Of a stretch of DNA of 64,000 bases, positions 55,301-63,395 are shown one piece after another (within the stretch, counting starts at the first letter, position 1; every line of letters begins with the position of its first letter). The DNA lies in contig CAXXSI010000028.1 of the NCBI GenBank assembly GCA_963669285.2, positions 99,244 through 163,243 of the forward strand, written 5' to 3'. The notes under the pieces are model-generated. The model had not been told where the DNA came from. It worked only from the letters and a program-made list of their open reading frames with translations, and made no database searches. The stretch is from JAWKWH01 sp963669285 (lineage in GTDB: Bacteria > Pseudomonadota > Alphaproteobacteria > Rhizobiales > Rhizobiaceae). A program made the translations under genes and the position numbers.

Positions 55301-56041
55301 ATGAGTGCGATGTTTGATGTTCCGCGCGACCGCATATTGCCGGTACACGAGATCTCGGTGCGATTGAGAGAAGACCGCCATCCCTACGAGTTGGCGAACC
55401 TTGATGCAGTCGAGGCCAACTGGAAGCAGGAGAGCGCCCGTCAGCCGAAACTGTTCGACGGTGAAATGATTTTGTTGTCGCAACTGACCTATCGTGACGG
55501 CCATATTGAGGGTCTGTGTCATCCGATCCGGTTTGCCACCTTTCTCCACTGGCGCAAGAACCTTGCTGCCAGCGACGGATTTCACGTCTTTGCCAATGCC
55601 ATGCCGGTGACCACGGATGGCGCGCTGATTGCCATTCGCATGGCGCCGCACACCGCCAATGCCGGCCGGGTGTATTTTGCCGCCGGTTCGTTCGAACGCC
55701 AGGACTTCAGGCAGGGCATCGCCGACGTCGATTACAATATCTGCCGTGAAGTGGCGGAGGAAACCGGCATCGATCTGAAGACCGTCGCCCGGGAGGACAG
55801 CTACCATGCCTATTGCACGGCATCGGGCCTGACCCTCATCCGCCGCTATTACCTGCAAGAGGATGCTGAGGCATCGCTGGCTTCAATTCGCGCCCATATC
55901 GCCGCCGAAGAGGAGCCGGAGGCCGACCGGGCCGTGGTCATCCGCGGCGAAGCCGACGTGCCGCAAAGCGCGCCCGCCCATATGAAGCCACTTGTCCGGT
56001 GGCACTTTAGCGCCGATGCTGGAGCCCAATCGGAGGTTTGA
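55301..56041 (+). CDS. Nudix-like hydrolase
   Basis: A 246-residue protein. The C-terminal half has CREVAEETGIDL (about residues 147-158), the REUXEE core of a Nudix box, with an enlarged loop between the preceding glycine (AAGSFERQDF) and the helix. The N-terminal half is conserved in rhizobial relatives but not assigned. It is 9 nt after the phosphoesterase gene and 3 nt before the PhzF gene, so it is part of one transcript. Confidence 0.8.
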   Translation: MSAMFDVPRDRILPVHEISVRLREDRHPYELANLDAVEANWKQESARQPKLFDGEMILLSQLTYRDGHIEGLCHPIRFATFLHWRKNLAASDGFHVFANAMPVTTDGALIAIRMAPHTANAGRVYFAAGSFERQDFRQGIADVDYNICREVAEETGIDLKTVAREDSYHAYCTASGLTLIRRYYLQEDAEASLASIRAHIAAEEEPEADRAVVIRGEADVPQSAPAHMKPLVRWHFSADAGAQSEV

Positions 56042-56044
56042 TTC

Positions 56045-56950
56045 GTGACCCGCAATTACGCTGTCTACGACGTGTTCACAAACGAGGCGCTGACCGGCAA
56101 TCCGCTTGCGGTCGTGTTCGATGCCGATGACCTCGACAGCGACGCGATGCAGACCATTGCCGGTGAGTTCAACCTGTCCGAGACCGTGTTCATCCGCACG
56201 CCGGAAAAGCCGGGCGCCAGTGCCGCGCTGCGCATTTTCACACCGGCGCGCGAATTGCCGTTTGCCGGCCATCCGACAGTCGGTGCGGCAATAGCGATTG
56301 CCGAGAAAAACGGTGTCGACGGCACCGCCATTCAGGTTCTGGAGGAGCAGGTGGGTCCGGTGCGCGCCGCGGTGACGGTTTCCAGGGGCGAGCCGGCATT
56401 TGCCGAGTTCGATCTGCCGCGCCTGCCGGAGCCGTTGGAATTTGGCGCGACGCGCGAGGCGGTTGCCGTCGCGCTCGGCGTGGATCCGATGGAAATCGGG
56501 TTCGAAAACCACAAGATCGCCGCCTGGTCGGCCGGCGTGCCGTATGTCGCCGTTCCGGTGGCCGGTCTGGGCGCCGCCGAGCGCGTTCAGGTCAATGCCG
56601 ATGAATGGCTGGCCCTGTTGCCCGGCACGATGGCGGTTCCGGCAGCGCCCTATATCTACTGCCGCGAGAGCATTCGCCACGACAGCGCATTTCATGCCCG
56701 CATGTTCGCGCCGTGGGACGGGATTGCCGAGGATCCGGCCACCGGTTCGGCGGTCGCCGCGTTTGCCGGCCAGATCATGCGCTTCGACGAGCCGGTCGAC
56801 GGTCCCTCGAGCTTCTGGATCGAACAGGGCATGGAAATGGGGCGTCCCTCGCACATCAGGCTTGAAATCGACGTCAAGGGCGGCGCCGCCGACGCCGCGC
56901 GCATCGGCGGCAGCGCGGTCAAGGTGGCGGAAGGCCAATTGCTGGCCTGA
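56045..56950 (+). CDS. PhzF-family isomerase
   Basis: A 301-residue PhzF/YddE-type protein of the diaminopimelate epimerase fold. Key parts: YDVFTNEALTGNPLAVVFDA, the catalytic-Glu strand NLSETVFIRTP, FTPARELPFAGHPTVGAA (GHPT) and the C-terminal GIAEDPATGSAVAAFAG. A single active-site Glu acts as acid/base in this family. GTG start. It follows the Nudix gene by 3 nt. No phenazine genes are present, so the role is a general small-molecule isomerisation. Confidence 0.93.
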   Translation: MTRNYAVYDVFTNEALTGNPLAVVFDADDLDSDAMQTIAGEFNLSETVFIRTPEKPGASAALRIFTPARELPFAGHPTVGAAIAIAEKNGVDGTAIQVLEEQVGPVRAAVTVSRGEPAFAEFDLPRLPEPLEFGATREAVAVALGVDPMEIGFENHKIAAWSAGVPYVAVPVAGLGAAERVQVNADEWLALLPGTMAVPAAPYIYCRESIRHDSAFHARMFAPWDGIAEDPATGSAVAAFAGQIMRFDEPVDGPSSFWIEQGMEMGRPSHIRLEIDVKGGAADAARIGGSAVKVAEGQLLA

Positions 56951-57039
56951 CCGGCGTTTGCCCGGGTATTTTGGAGCGCTAACTTGCCTCTGGACAGGGC
57001 AGGGCGGCGGGACTATATCCGGCCCAGCCTTGAAAAGGC

Positions 57040-57115
<76 letters not shown>

Positions 57116-57259
57116 ATGATTTCAAGGGCATTTCCAAAATCCATGTGCTACCGGGCCGGGCCGGACGCTTGTCGGGCGCCGGTCGGGCCGTCTAACCGAA
57201 ATCGATGATCCTGCGTATCATCGACAATCGGGCGAATGCTGCGGCAATGTTGACGGGCC

Positions 57260-57595
57260 TCACCTGAGCCGCGCCTTGCCGCCCTCGCCGGTCAGTTTCT
57301 GCGGCATCGCCCGCGCCCTTCGCGCCCGTTCCCATTCGGCGGCGATGCGGCACATCTCGGCCCGCGTCAGTTCGCGGATGCGGTCATCGCTCAACAGCGA
57401 CCCGGCATCGATTTTTTCCACCGCACGCATATCGGCGCGGTGCGAAAGCACCAGCCAGGTGAACAGCCCGGCATAGCCGGGGATGGCCAGCACCACGACG
57501 GCCTTGACCCAGTCCGAGGTCGACCGCCAGGTTTGGAGCAGGTCTTGCAGGAAGGAATAGTCGTCCAAATTGGTTCTCCGTTTTTTGGCGCTCAC
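57260..57595 (-). CDS. small single-helix membrane protein
   Basis: A 111-residue protein with one strong membrane helix (about 32-51, AVVVLAIPGYAGLFTWLVLS) and a charged C-terminal helix (about 60-95). No family recognised. The gene follows tRNA-Lys on the opposite strand. Confidence 0.55.
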   Translation of the reverse strand: MSAKKRRTNLDDYSFLQDLLQTWRSTSDWVKAVVVLAIPGYAGLFTWLVLSHRADMRAVEKIDAGSLLSDDRIRELTRAEMCRIAAEWERARRARAMPQKLTGEGGKARLR

Positions 57596-58117
57596 GGCGC
57601 AACTCCTTCGTCCCCCCCCCCCTTGCGGTGGGGTCCGCAGGACGGGTCGAGACCCGTGGCTCGACCCCGTGATTTCAGCGCCTTAGCCGAGCAGGCTAAG
57701 TGCTAGAAATCGCAAGAGGGGGGATTGGTGCCCCACGAATTTCCCCCCCTCTGGTCTTTTCCAAGCACTTGCTCGGACTTCGCCGCTCGCAAATGCAGGA
57801 AAAGACTTTCTCCCCCTCAAGGGGGGCGAAGGCGCGCCGCTTCACAGGAAGGGGAACAGCGCCCCCCATTCCACTGTCCCCCCTCCCGCTCTTTCCCGGC
57901 ACCGGCCTTTTGGGGGGACGGTGCCAGGAAAAAGAGCCAAGGTTTCCTCTCCCGCCGGACCTCGCGTGCACGAAGCCTCGGCGGCATGAACAGCCCCGGA
58001 AAATGAAAACGGCCGCTCGGGAAAACCCAAGCAGCCGGGGAGTTAGAAAACCGTACGTGGACGGTCGCATTGACCTTTAGGCCGAAGCCCTGAACATGCG
58101 CCAATGCCTCCCCGACC
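57596..58117. other. 522-bp low-complexity stretch without a gene
   Basis: Runs of C and G alternate on both strands (for instance at 57615-57625 and 57745-57760), and long open frames exist in several frames at once, the mark of compositional bias rather than coding. AGGAAGGGG and GGAAAACCC-type mirror motifs and several GC hairpins occur. I see no gene. The IS5-family element begins at its right edge. Confidence 0.5.
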
Positions 58118-58975
58118 CTAGGCTGTAGTGAAGAATTAACTATCTGATCCAGATTGCGATGGCGGCGATTTTGACGAATCCGAGGTAGTTTTGGATGTGC
58201 TTGTCGTAGCGTGTTGCAACCCTTCTGAACTGTTTGAGCTTTGAGAAGAGATTTTCGATGAGGTGGCGAGCTTTGTAGAGTTGCCGGTCGAACGGGCGCG
58301 GCGTGGCGGTAATGCTGCGTCTTGGAATGACGGGCGTGGCGCCGGCCCTGCGCACCGCGTCAACAGCGTTTTGGCCGTCATAGCCCTTGTCGGCGATGAC
58401 GTGACCAGCCGTCAGGCCGTCGAGCAGATTGGCCGCCTGGGTGATATCATTGCGATTGCCGGGCGTGGCGAGGATGCGCAACGGCAGGCCTAGGCCATCG
58501 CTGGTTACATGCAGTTTGGTGGTCAGGCCGCCCTTGGAGCGGCCAAGACCGTGGGCATCAGGCCCCCCTTTTTGTGGCGTGCGCCGGCGGCCTGGGCGTG
58601 CGCTTTGACAATCGTCGCATCAAGCATCAGCCATTCCGTGTCCGGTTCGGCGCGCAGACGCTCGAACAAGGCCTCCAGCGCACCTGCCTCCACCCAGAGA
58701 TAGTAGCGCCGCTTCACGCTCTGCCAGTGACCGTAGCGCGCAGGAAGGTCACGCCAGCGCCCACCCGAGCGGGACATCCAAAGCAACGCATTGAAAAATC
58801 GGCGGTTGTTGGCGTTGCGCCCGCGCTTGCCTTTCGACCCATAGGGCAGCAGATCCTTGATCTGTTCCCATTGAGCATCCGTCAGTTCCTGATAATTCGA
58901 CATCTCATTTAATCTCCGATCCAAAACCGGAGACAATCATGGCAAACCAATCCTTAATTCTTCACTACAGCCTAG
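58118..58975. mobile_element. complete IS5-family (IS427-group) insertion sequence with CTAG target duplication
   Basis: An 850-bp element (58122-58971) with perfect 18-bp inverted repeats GCTGTAGTGAAGAATTAA at both ends and CTAG duplicated outside them (58118-58121 and 58972-58975). It carries two overlapping minus-strand frames that together form a DDE transposase. The intact ends and target duplication suggest recent insertion. Confidence 0.95.
58140..58907 (-). CDS. IS5-family transposase made by -1 frameshifting
   Basis: The first frame starts MSNYQELTDAQWEQI at about 58903 (longer start possible at 58936). It holds the first catalytic Asp in LMLDATIVKAHAQ and reaches a slippery AAAAAGGGGGG (about 58563-58573 on the minus strand). 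A -1 shift there continues GGPDAHGLGRSKGGLTTKLH into the second frame, which carries the second Asp in VIADKGYDGQNA and the Glu in HLIENLFSKLKQF. The total of about 255 residues matches the IS427 group, which uses this kind of recoding. Unlike the other frame breaks in this window, this one is expected to be real. Confidence 0.9.
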
Positions 58976-59050
58976 GAATCGAGGAGACACCATTATACGG
59001 CTGATGTCAGCCGCCACGTATGGGGTTTCTACGCCCCAGAGCAGGCGAGG

Positions 59051-59090
59051 CCCACTCCACTTGCGACTATAACGTGTATCGCGGTTGAGG
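59051..59090. repeat. 40-bp repeat, copy 2
   Basis: The segment with TTGCGACTATAACGTGTATC and GGTTGAGG matches 13615-13653. It lies 76 bp beyond the right end of the IS. Confidence 0.55.
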
Positions 59091-59192
59091 GGAAGGGGGA
59101 TGTGGGAAATACAGGTTACGGCCCTTTGCCGCCATTCAGAGAGTAAACGGCTGTTGCGTTGCACCATCGCAACAGCGGACGTCCCTTCCTTG

Positions 59193-59945
59193 TTATCCAC
59201 AGGTGGGCAGGCTTAGATCGTTACTAACACAGGGCACACAACAATTCTGATGAACCAATGCAACATGATCCAAAAATTGCCCTTGAAGTTGACCGAGTTC
59301 TCTCTCCTTGTCAGCGATTTGACCTTGAACAACTGCCGCAGCTACTCCCATCGCAATAGAGGCTGCCAGCAGTACTGCACCAGCGACCAGTAACAACGCG
59401 ACAGCGCCCTGACCGATGAAGGGAATGGCTGCTCCGACAGCAGCGAGGACAAAGCAAACGACTGATGCAATCAAGAGCGTTATTGATGCAATTAAGTAGG
59501 CATTTCTCCGCCGAATGAGAGCTGCGATTTCCGCGCACAGCAACGTTATTTGTCTTCTAACCCCTTCGAGATCTGTGAGTGCCGTGATACAATTTGGGGA
59601 AGGCTCTTCACAAATCAGCGGGGAGCAGCCCCGCTGAATCCCGGGTCCACCAACTTCTATCGGTGCCCTAGGTTGCAGGGGGATAGGTTCGTTTTCGAAC
59701 CAATTATCATCGCAATCGTGAGCTCGAACAAATATCGGAAATCTTGTGTTCGGGATTCCTCTTGTCTCAAACGTAAACTCGCTCGGACAGTTTTGACCTA
59801 GCCGATCTTCGATATAGAATTCGATACCATCTCGATCGACCAATGCGACTCGCTTTATTCCAGCACCGCTGTCTTCGACTACAGATATCTGCAGTTCAAC
59901 GGTCATTCCATTGTCTGTATACAAATGTACATGTGATTCAATCAT
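59193..59945 (-). CDS. membrane protein of unknown function
   Basis: A 250-residue protein starting at MIESHVHLY (a start 96 nt upstream is possible). Residues 1-115 form a polar, beta-rich domain (VHLYTDNGMTVELQISVVEDSGAGIKRV cited as TVELQISVVEDSGAGI) with a CDDN loop. A short linker leads to two adjacent membrane helices (about 160-185 and 190-225) and a coiled segment with a final CCVPC...CG cysteine cluster. Its base composition is AT-rich compared with the core genes. No family recognised; placement next to an IS and the small-gene array marks it as accessory. Confidence 0.6.
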   Translation of the reverse strand: MIESHVHLYTDNGMTVELQISVVEDSGAGIKRVALVDRDGIEFYIEDRLGQNCPSEFTFETRGIPNTRFPIFVRAHDCDDNWFENEPIPLQPRAPIEVGGPGIQRGCSPLICEEPSPNCITALTDLEGVRRQITLLCAEIAALIRRRNAYLIASITLLIASVVCFVLAAVGAAIPFIGQGAVALLLVAGAVLLAASIAMGVAAAVVQGQIADKERELGQLQGQFLDHVALVHQNCCVPCVSNDLSLPTCG

Positions 59946-60282
59946 TGTTTTACTCAAATGGCTGGATAGGAATTCCCGTTTTAACAAAAATATTGGAATT
60001 TTGAAAGAAAAACAAATTAACAATGTATAAAAATTGAACAACGCACGCGCTGTTCATACAAAACAGGAGTTTTATATAGTATTGAAATTAGGAGAAATAA
60101 CAATTTCGCGAAATAAATGGCGTATCTCCAACAGTCATCATCAGCAGGCCGAGAGTGCACGATTGATCATTCGTGTGATTTGGGTGACCGGAGACGCATT
60201 AATAGTGGCTGGTGGTTGGGTCTACGCGCTTGGAGGGGCGGTGCCCCGCAGTAGAACAAAGCCGATTGTTTTGACACCTGAT

Positions 60283-60315
60283 GCCCGCTGCTGAAATGCA
60301 GTGGGCCTTTTTGTT
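60283..60315 (+). terminator. orphan rho-independent terminator
   Basis: GCCCGCTGC-TGAAAT-GCAGTGGGC forms a 9-bp stem with one wobble pair, followed by CTTTTTGTTT. No plus-strand gene ends here, so it may end a small RNA or an unannotated leader starting between about 60050 and 60200. Confidence 0.65.
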
Positions 60316-60378
60316 TGGGAAGGTCCCATTTGTGTCAGTTGCAGAACGCCCAAAACAAGGCGAAGTAGGAAATAATAT

Positions 60379-60569
60379 ATGCAACGACGGGCACCTATTG
60401 CGTTCGTGCGTTTTGCGAAGACTATGGGTGTGCGAACGAAGCGAGCATTCCGGAAGATGAGTATGACTTCGCTTGCGGGACAATCCCAATCCAGGAAATT
60501 GCACCCTTCATCGGAGTGCGAAAGAAACGGAAAAAGCGAACCTCGTCACAACGAGAGTTACCAATATAG
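60379..60569 (+). pseudogene. small cysteine-containing protein with a one-base frameshift, first gene of the array
   Basis: Adding one G to the GGG at about 60388-60390 joins the ATG at 60379 (ribosome binding site AGTAGGAAATAAT) to a frame that reads GTYCVRAFCEDYGCANEASI and PEDEYDFACGTIPIQEIAPF, ending KKRKKRTSSQRELPI at 60569. The product of 63 residues would have four or five cysteines in a metal-binding-like spacing. Without the added base no start codon exists for this protein-like frame. The stop TAG lies inside the leader motif of the next gene. Family unknown. Confidence 0.35.
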
Positions 60570-60580
60570 GAGCGACCGAA

Positions 60581-60793
60581 ATGATCATCGTCTCAATTGT
60601 CGCTGGATTGGGCGCGATGACGTTGTTTTATTGGGCGTCGAACGAAGTGAGCGGTGAACCAAAAACATTCTACATCGGCCTGGCGGGCTTCATTTTGATG
60701 ATAGTCGCGATTGTTTCAACGCCTCCCATTGCTCAGGAGATTGGGTGTTTCATTGATTGGGACGGTCGTTCAAATTCGACGGTTTGTAACTAG
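60581..60793 (+). CDS. array gene 1: small two-helix membrane protein
   Basis: A 70-residue protein that starts at the ATG 8 nt after its leader motif. Two hydrophobic helices (about 2-22 and 29-51) flank a short polar loop; the tail IGCFIDWDGRSNSTVC is polar. No family recognised. Confidence 0.6.
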   Translation: MIIVSIVAGLGAMTLFYWASNEVSGEPKTFYIGLAGFILMIVAIVSTPPIAQEIGCFIDWDGRSNSTVCN

Positions 60794-60817
60794 CAGGACA
60801 CATAATAGGAGCTTGTT

Positions 60818-61066
60818 ATGGTTTTTACGGTTCACGATCGTGTATTCACAAGCTTGCTTGGCAGTGATGTCGAACGTGATGGAATGTACATCGAGGTTAC
60901 GTCCCAGGAGGACAACAATGCTGTTCTCGAAGTGTTTTATTCAGATGTAACTCACCGAATGGAAATATCGCTGTTTCGGGAAAAATTTCCGGTGGAGCTT
61001 GTGGAGTGGGCGATTTTGCAAGCCAAAACTCGACTGCCGCCCACCCAAAACCCAAAAGACAATTAG
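60818..61066 (+). CDS. array gene 2: small acidic protein, possibly immunity-like
   Basis: An 82-residue cytosolic protein. The pattern of alternating strands with acidic residues (MYIEVTSQEDNNAVLEVFYSD, cited as TSQEDNNAVLEVFYSD) and a C-terminal helix resembles small immunity proteins of polymorphic toxins, which is only a shape argument. The ribosome binding site is part of its leader motif. Its stop TAG lies in the next leader. Confidence 0.65.
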   Translation: MVFTVHDRVFTSLLGSDVERDGMYIEVTSQEDNNAVLEVFYSDVTHRMEISLFREKFPVELVEWAILQAKTRLPPTQNPKDN

Positions 61067-61076
61067 GGAGTGGGCA

Positions 61077-61397
61077 ATGCGAGAATACAGAGAAGAGCAT
61101 CCGCTGGCCGCTGAATCAAAGCAGGACTATGCCAGGCGTCTAGAGTCGGAAGGGCACGACGAGATGTTCATCCGCAAGGGGCTTCGACAACACTTTTCGA
61201 TGGAACTAAAGGAACTCGGTGACTTTTGCGAGGAATTTGAAATTGCACGATTACGACACTTGGCGGAGGTCGCAAAATTACACGCCTATCCCGATGAGAA
61301 GGCGTTTGTATTGAAGGTAAGCAAGAATTTGGGGATCTCAGTTGATCGCGCGGAGCAGTGGGTGAAACGTTTTAAACTCGCTGATCCCGTCGACTAA
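61077..61397 (+). CDS. array gene 3: small all-helical protein
   Basis: A 106-residue protein rich in charged helices (EESKQDYARRLESEGHDEMF-type composition, cited as RRLESEGHDEMF). The last 40 residues read like a compact helical domain (VSKNLGISVDRAEQWVKRFKL). No family recognised. Leader motif variant 6 nt upstream of the ATG. Confidence 0.6.
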   Translation: MREYREEHPLAAESKQDYARRLESEGHDEMFIRKGLRQHFSMELKELGDFCEEFEIARLRHLAEVAKLHAYPDEKAFVLKVSKNLGISVDRAEQWVKRFKLADPVD

Positions 61398-61455
61398 TTT
61401 TTATCTGCTTAGGGCTCGAAGCTACCAATTGAACAAACACAATAGGAGGCACTGG

Positions 61456-61791
61456 GTGACGAGTGAGCAATCACAAATTACTGGCGGAGTTAAGCCCCCG
61501 GATGAGATTATCGTTTTGGCACTACGTGCCATTTCAGGCGAAGTGACTACCAACATGAGAGCAATCGCGCTTGGTCACCGAGACAGCAAGGCGAAGTTCC
61601 TGTTCTACATGGACCGCGCACCAACAGATTGCGAGAAAGAATGCGCCGAAGTTATCGCAACAAATTTTGACGCAGGGCACCCTACCAAATTGGAAAAACT
61701 AGACATCGAGTTTGTGGTGACAAATGAATACATCGGGAAGCTGGATATGCTGGATTTCATGATTTTCCATAGACATGAAGGCTACGACTAA
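61456..61791 (+). CDS. array gene 4: small protein resembling CDI/colicin-type immunity proteins
   Basis: A 111-residue protein from the GTG at 61456, which follows the leader motif by 5 nt; an in-frame start at 61429 lacks a ribosome binding site. The run VLALRAISGEVTTNMRAIAL followed by KFLFYMDR...CEKECAEVIATNFDAGH has the LxxxSGEVxxNLRAV / FxFYxD / E-x3-V-x-T-F-A pattern I associate with a widespread family of small immunity proteins found in polyimmunity loci. Recognition is from memory of the pattern, not from a search. Confidence 0.65.
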   Translation: MTSEQSQITGGVKPPDEIIVLALRAISGEVTTNMRAIALGHRDSKAKFLFYMDRAPTDCEKECAEVIATNFDAGHPTKLEKLDIEFVVTNEYIGKLDMLDFMIFHRHEGYD

Positions 61792-61913
61792 TCCGCCTTT
61801 GGGTGAATCTAGGCTGGTATTATGGGAGCGAAAACGGTTGTCTTCTATCGATGTCACACAAAACGTTTTGCTGCTCAGATTCACCGAACTTTGATACACA
61901 ATAGGAGGCGAAA

Positions 61914-62228
61914 TTGACCGTTGCAGCATTCAAAAAGGATCTGCTTGCGGAGTTTGCAAAAGGTGGATTCTTTTACGAGGCCAGAAAGCTCAATTTCGAT
62001 CGAAGATTGCATGAGCGCATCGTGGCGAAGCTGAGAAAATTGGACCTCTCAGATATCGACTGGTCAGGGAAGAGGGATCTTGGCAAGCTGGTGTGGGACT
62101 TGCCTGCATTATACATCAGGTATGAACGGCGAAACGTCGAAAACGGCGTGCCGCAATCCCAGTATGAGAACGCATATCTTGAATTCAAAAGAGAAGTCGA
62201 TCGAATTGTGGAAGAGATATTTCGTTAA
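61914..62228 (+). CDS. array gene 5: small basic helical protein
   Basis: A 104-residue protein from the TTG at 61914, 4 nt after the AGGAGG of its leader. It is rich in Lys, Arg and aromatic residues (FYEARKLNFDRRLHERIVAKLRKLDLSDIDW, cited as KLNFDRRLHERIV) and mostly helical. No family recognised. Confidence 0.6.
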   Translation: MTVAAFKKDLLAEFAKGGFFYEARKLNFDRRLHERIVAKLRKLDLSDIDWSGKRDLGKLVWDLPALYIRYERRNVENGVPQSQYENAYLEFKREVDRIVEEIFR

Positions 62229-62254
62229 GACGGTACACAATAGGAGCGACGACG

Positions 62255-62545
62255 ATGAAAAAGATACTAGTCTTGTCAGCGGTTGCTGCCTTTGTTGGGT
62301 TCCAAGCTGAAAGCGTGTCGGCCGATCCGGATCGAAATCTTGATATTCTGGTTGATGCAGCTCGCCGATTGGAATTTGCGTTGCCCGAGAACAAAGCATT
62401 CCTTCTGATAAAGAATGAGTCGGTCACGGCGCCGGTGGCGTTGGTATTCGGGTATGTCGACAACGATGCTGCGTGCACCGAAATTATCGAAACGTTGAAC
62501 GATCCTGTACGGATTGGAACCTTCAGATGCGAGCCGATCGAATGA
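62255..62545 (+). CDS. array gene 6: small exported protein
   Basis: A 96-residue protein with a signal peptide (cleavage near SVSA). The mature part of about 72 residues has two cysteines (ACTEII, FRCEPI), probably a disulfide. It is the only clearly exported member of the array. ATG 7 nt after the leader motif. Confidence 0.65.
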   Translation: MKKILVLSAVAAFVGFQAESVSADPDRNLDILVDAARRLEFALPENKAFLLIKNESVTAPVALVFGYVDNDAACTEIIETLNDPVRIGTFRCEPIE

Positions 62546-62556
62546 GGATGGTTTCA

Positions 62557-62660
62557 ACACAATAGGAGGCTTCAGTCATGCACCAGCCTGCATCGATGTC
62601 TGCTCCGGGAAAAACTACACTTTCATTTCGCTCTTGCGGCAAAATTCTGCTTTCCCTCCC
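62557..62660 (+). pseudogene. array end: leader followed by a truncated gene
   Basis: The seventh leader copy (62557-62570) precedes an ATG at 62578, but the frame soon turns into sequence without protein character (MHQPASMSAPGKTTLSFRS then basic, low-complexity). The original seventh gene seems lost, so the right boundary of the array probably lies near 62640. Confidence 0.4.
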
Positions 62661-62749
62661 AATAAGAATCTTATCCACGCATCTCCGAACCATCCCTTAC
62701 CCTGTCCGGTTAAACGGAAAGGCGGGTCGATGGACTGGACAGTTGGCGA

Positions 62750-63395
62750 TTGAGAGGAACAGGCAGGCGCTGGTGCATTATCATCGCCGGTCTCATCGCC
62801 CTGGTCGACGGCGCCGAGATGCTGCCGCGGCCGTTGCACCGCTTCGTCTGCCGTGTGTTGCGGCCGGCAGAATCGGCGCTTGCGGCGGCTGATCGTCATC
62901 GTCGCGGCAGGTCATGCGCCAAAAGGCCGAAGCAGCCAAAAAGAGCGCGGCGGACAAACGTCCATTGCCGGATTTTTCACAGCTTTGCCCGTGGACAAAA
63001 CCGGGCTGCCTTCGCGCTGATCGACCCGCGCAAATCTTTCGGCGAAGTCCGGACGCGCGTTTCGCATGTCGATACCGGAAAGCATGCGCTGCCGCAGATT
63101 TCCGTGCCGGGGCTGACGGATCGCATTCAGTGGGCAACGTCCGATGAGCGGCTGCAGGCGAAAACACTCAGCCGCCGCATCGAAAAACTCGACCACGCAT
63201 TGAAGTCGCTGCCGCGGCAGGCGCGGCGGCTGAACCGGCTGATGACCAGGCGGGCGAAGGCAGAACCCGGCCCCGGACGGGTCGGGCCGATCCGCCCCGG
63301 CCATCCTCCCGGATACCGACGACAGCCCGCGCCATCCGGTCGATGATCTTTTGCGCGATTGCCACGGACTGGCGCGGGATTGCGGGTTGCCATAA
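62750..63395 (+). pseudogene. conserved rhizobial hypothetical protein with a one-base frameshift
   Basis: A protein of about 214 residues (or 191 from an ATG at 62819) if one C is removed from CCC at 63326-63328. The second half then reads RRIEKLDHALKSLPRQARRL, GPIRPGHPPGYRRQPRHPVD and DLLRDCHGLARDCGLP, which is the well-known C-terminal signature of a Hyphomicrobiales family of unknown function (RPGxPPGxR...EVDxVLxECHxLA). As sequenced, the frame ends 50 bases early. Probably a sequencing indel. The family's function is unknown. Confidence 0.6.

Larger units (their letters stand above)
60560..62570 (+). repeat. conserved leader motif ACACAATAGGAGG repeated before each small gene
   Basis: Seven copies: 60560-60573 (ACCAATATAGGAGC), 60798-60812 (ACACATAATAGGAGC), 61058-61070 (GACAATTAGGGAG), 61437-61450, 61896-61909, 62235-62247 and 62557-62570 (the last four ACACAATAGGAG followed by GC or C). 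Each contains a strong Shine-Dalgarno AGGAG 5-12 nt before a start codon, but the conserved 5' half (ACACAAT) goes beyond ribosome binding. I find no other copy in the window. Confidence 0.8.

Noticed and set aside
57596..58117. long frames on both strands (up to 126 residues)
   Set aside because: Low-complexity proline, arginine and glycine sequence in all phases; no ribosome binding site.
60560..62570. CRISPR-like or integron attC-like array
   Set aside because: The repeats are short, imperfect and each directly precedes a start codon; there are no spacers of equal length, no cas or integrase genes, and no attC folding.
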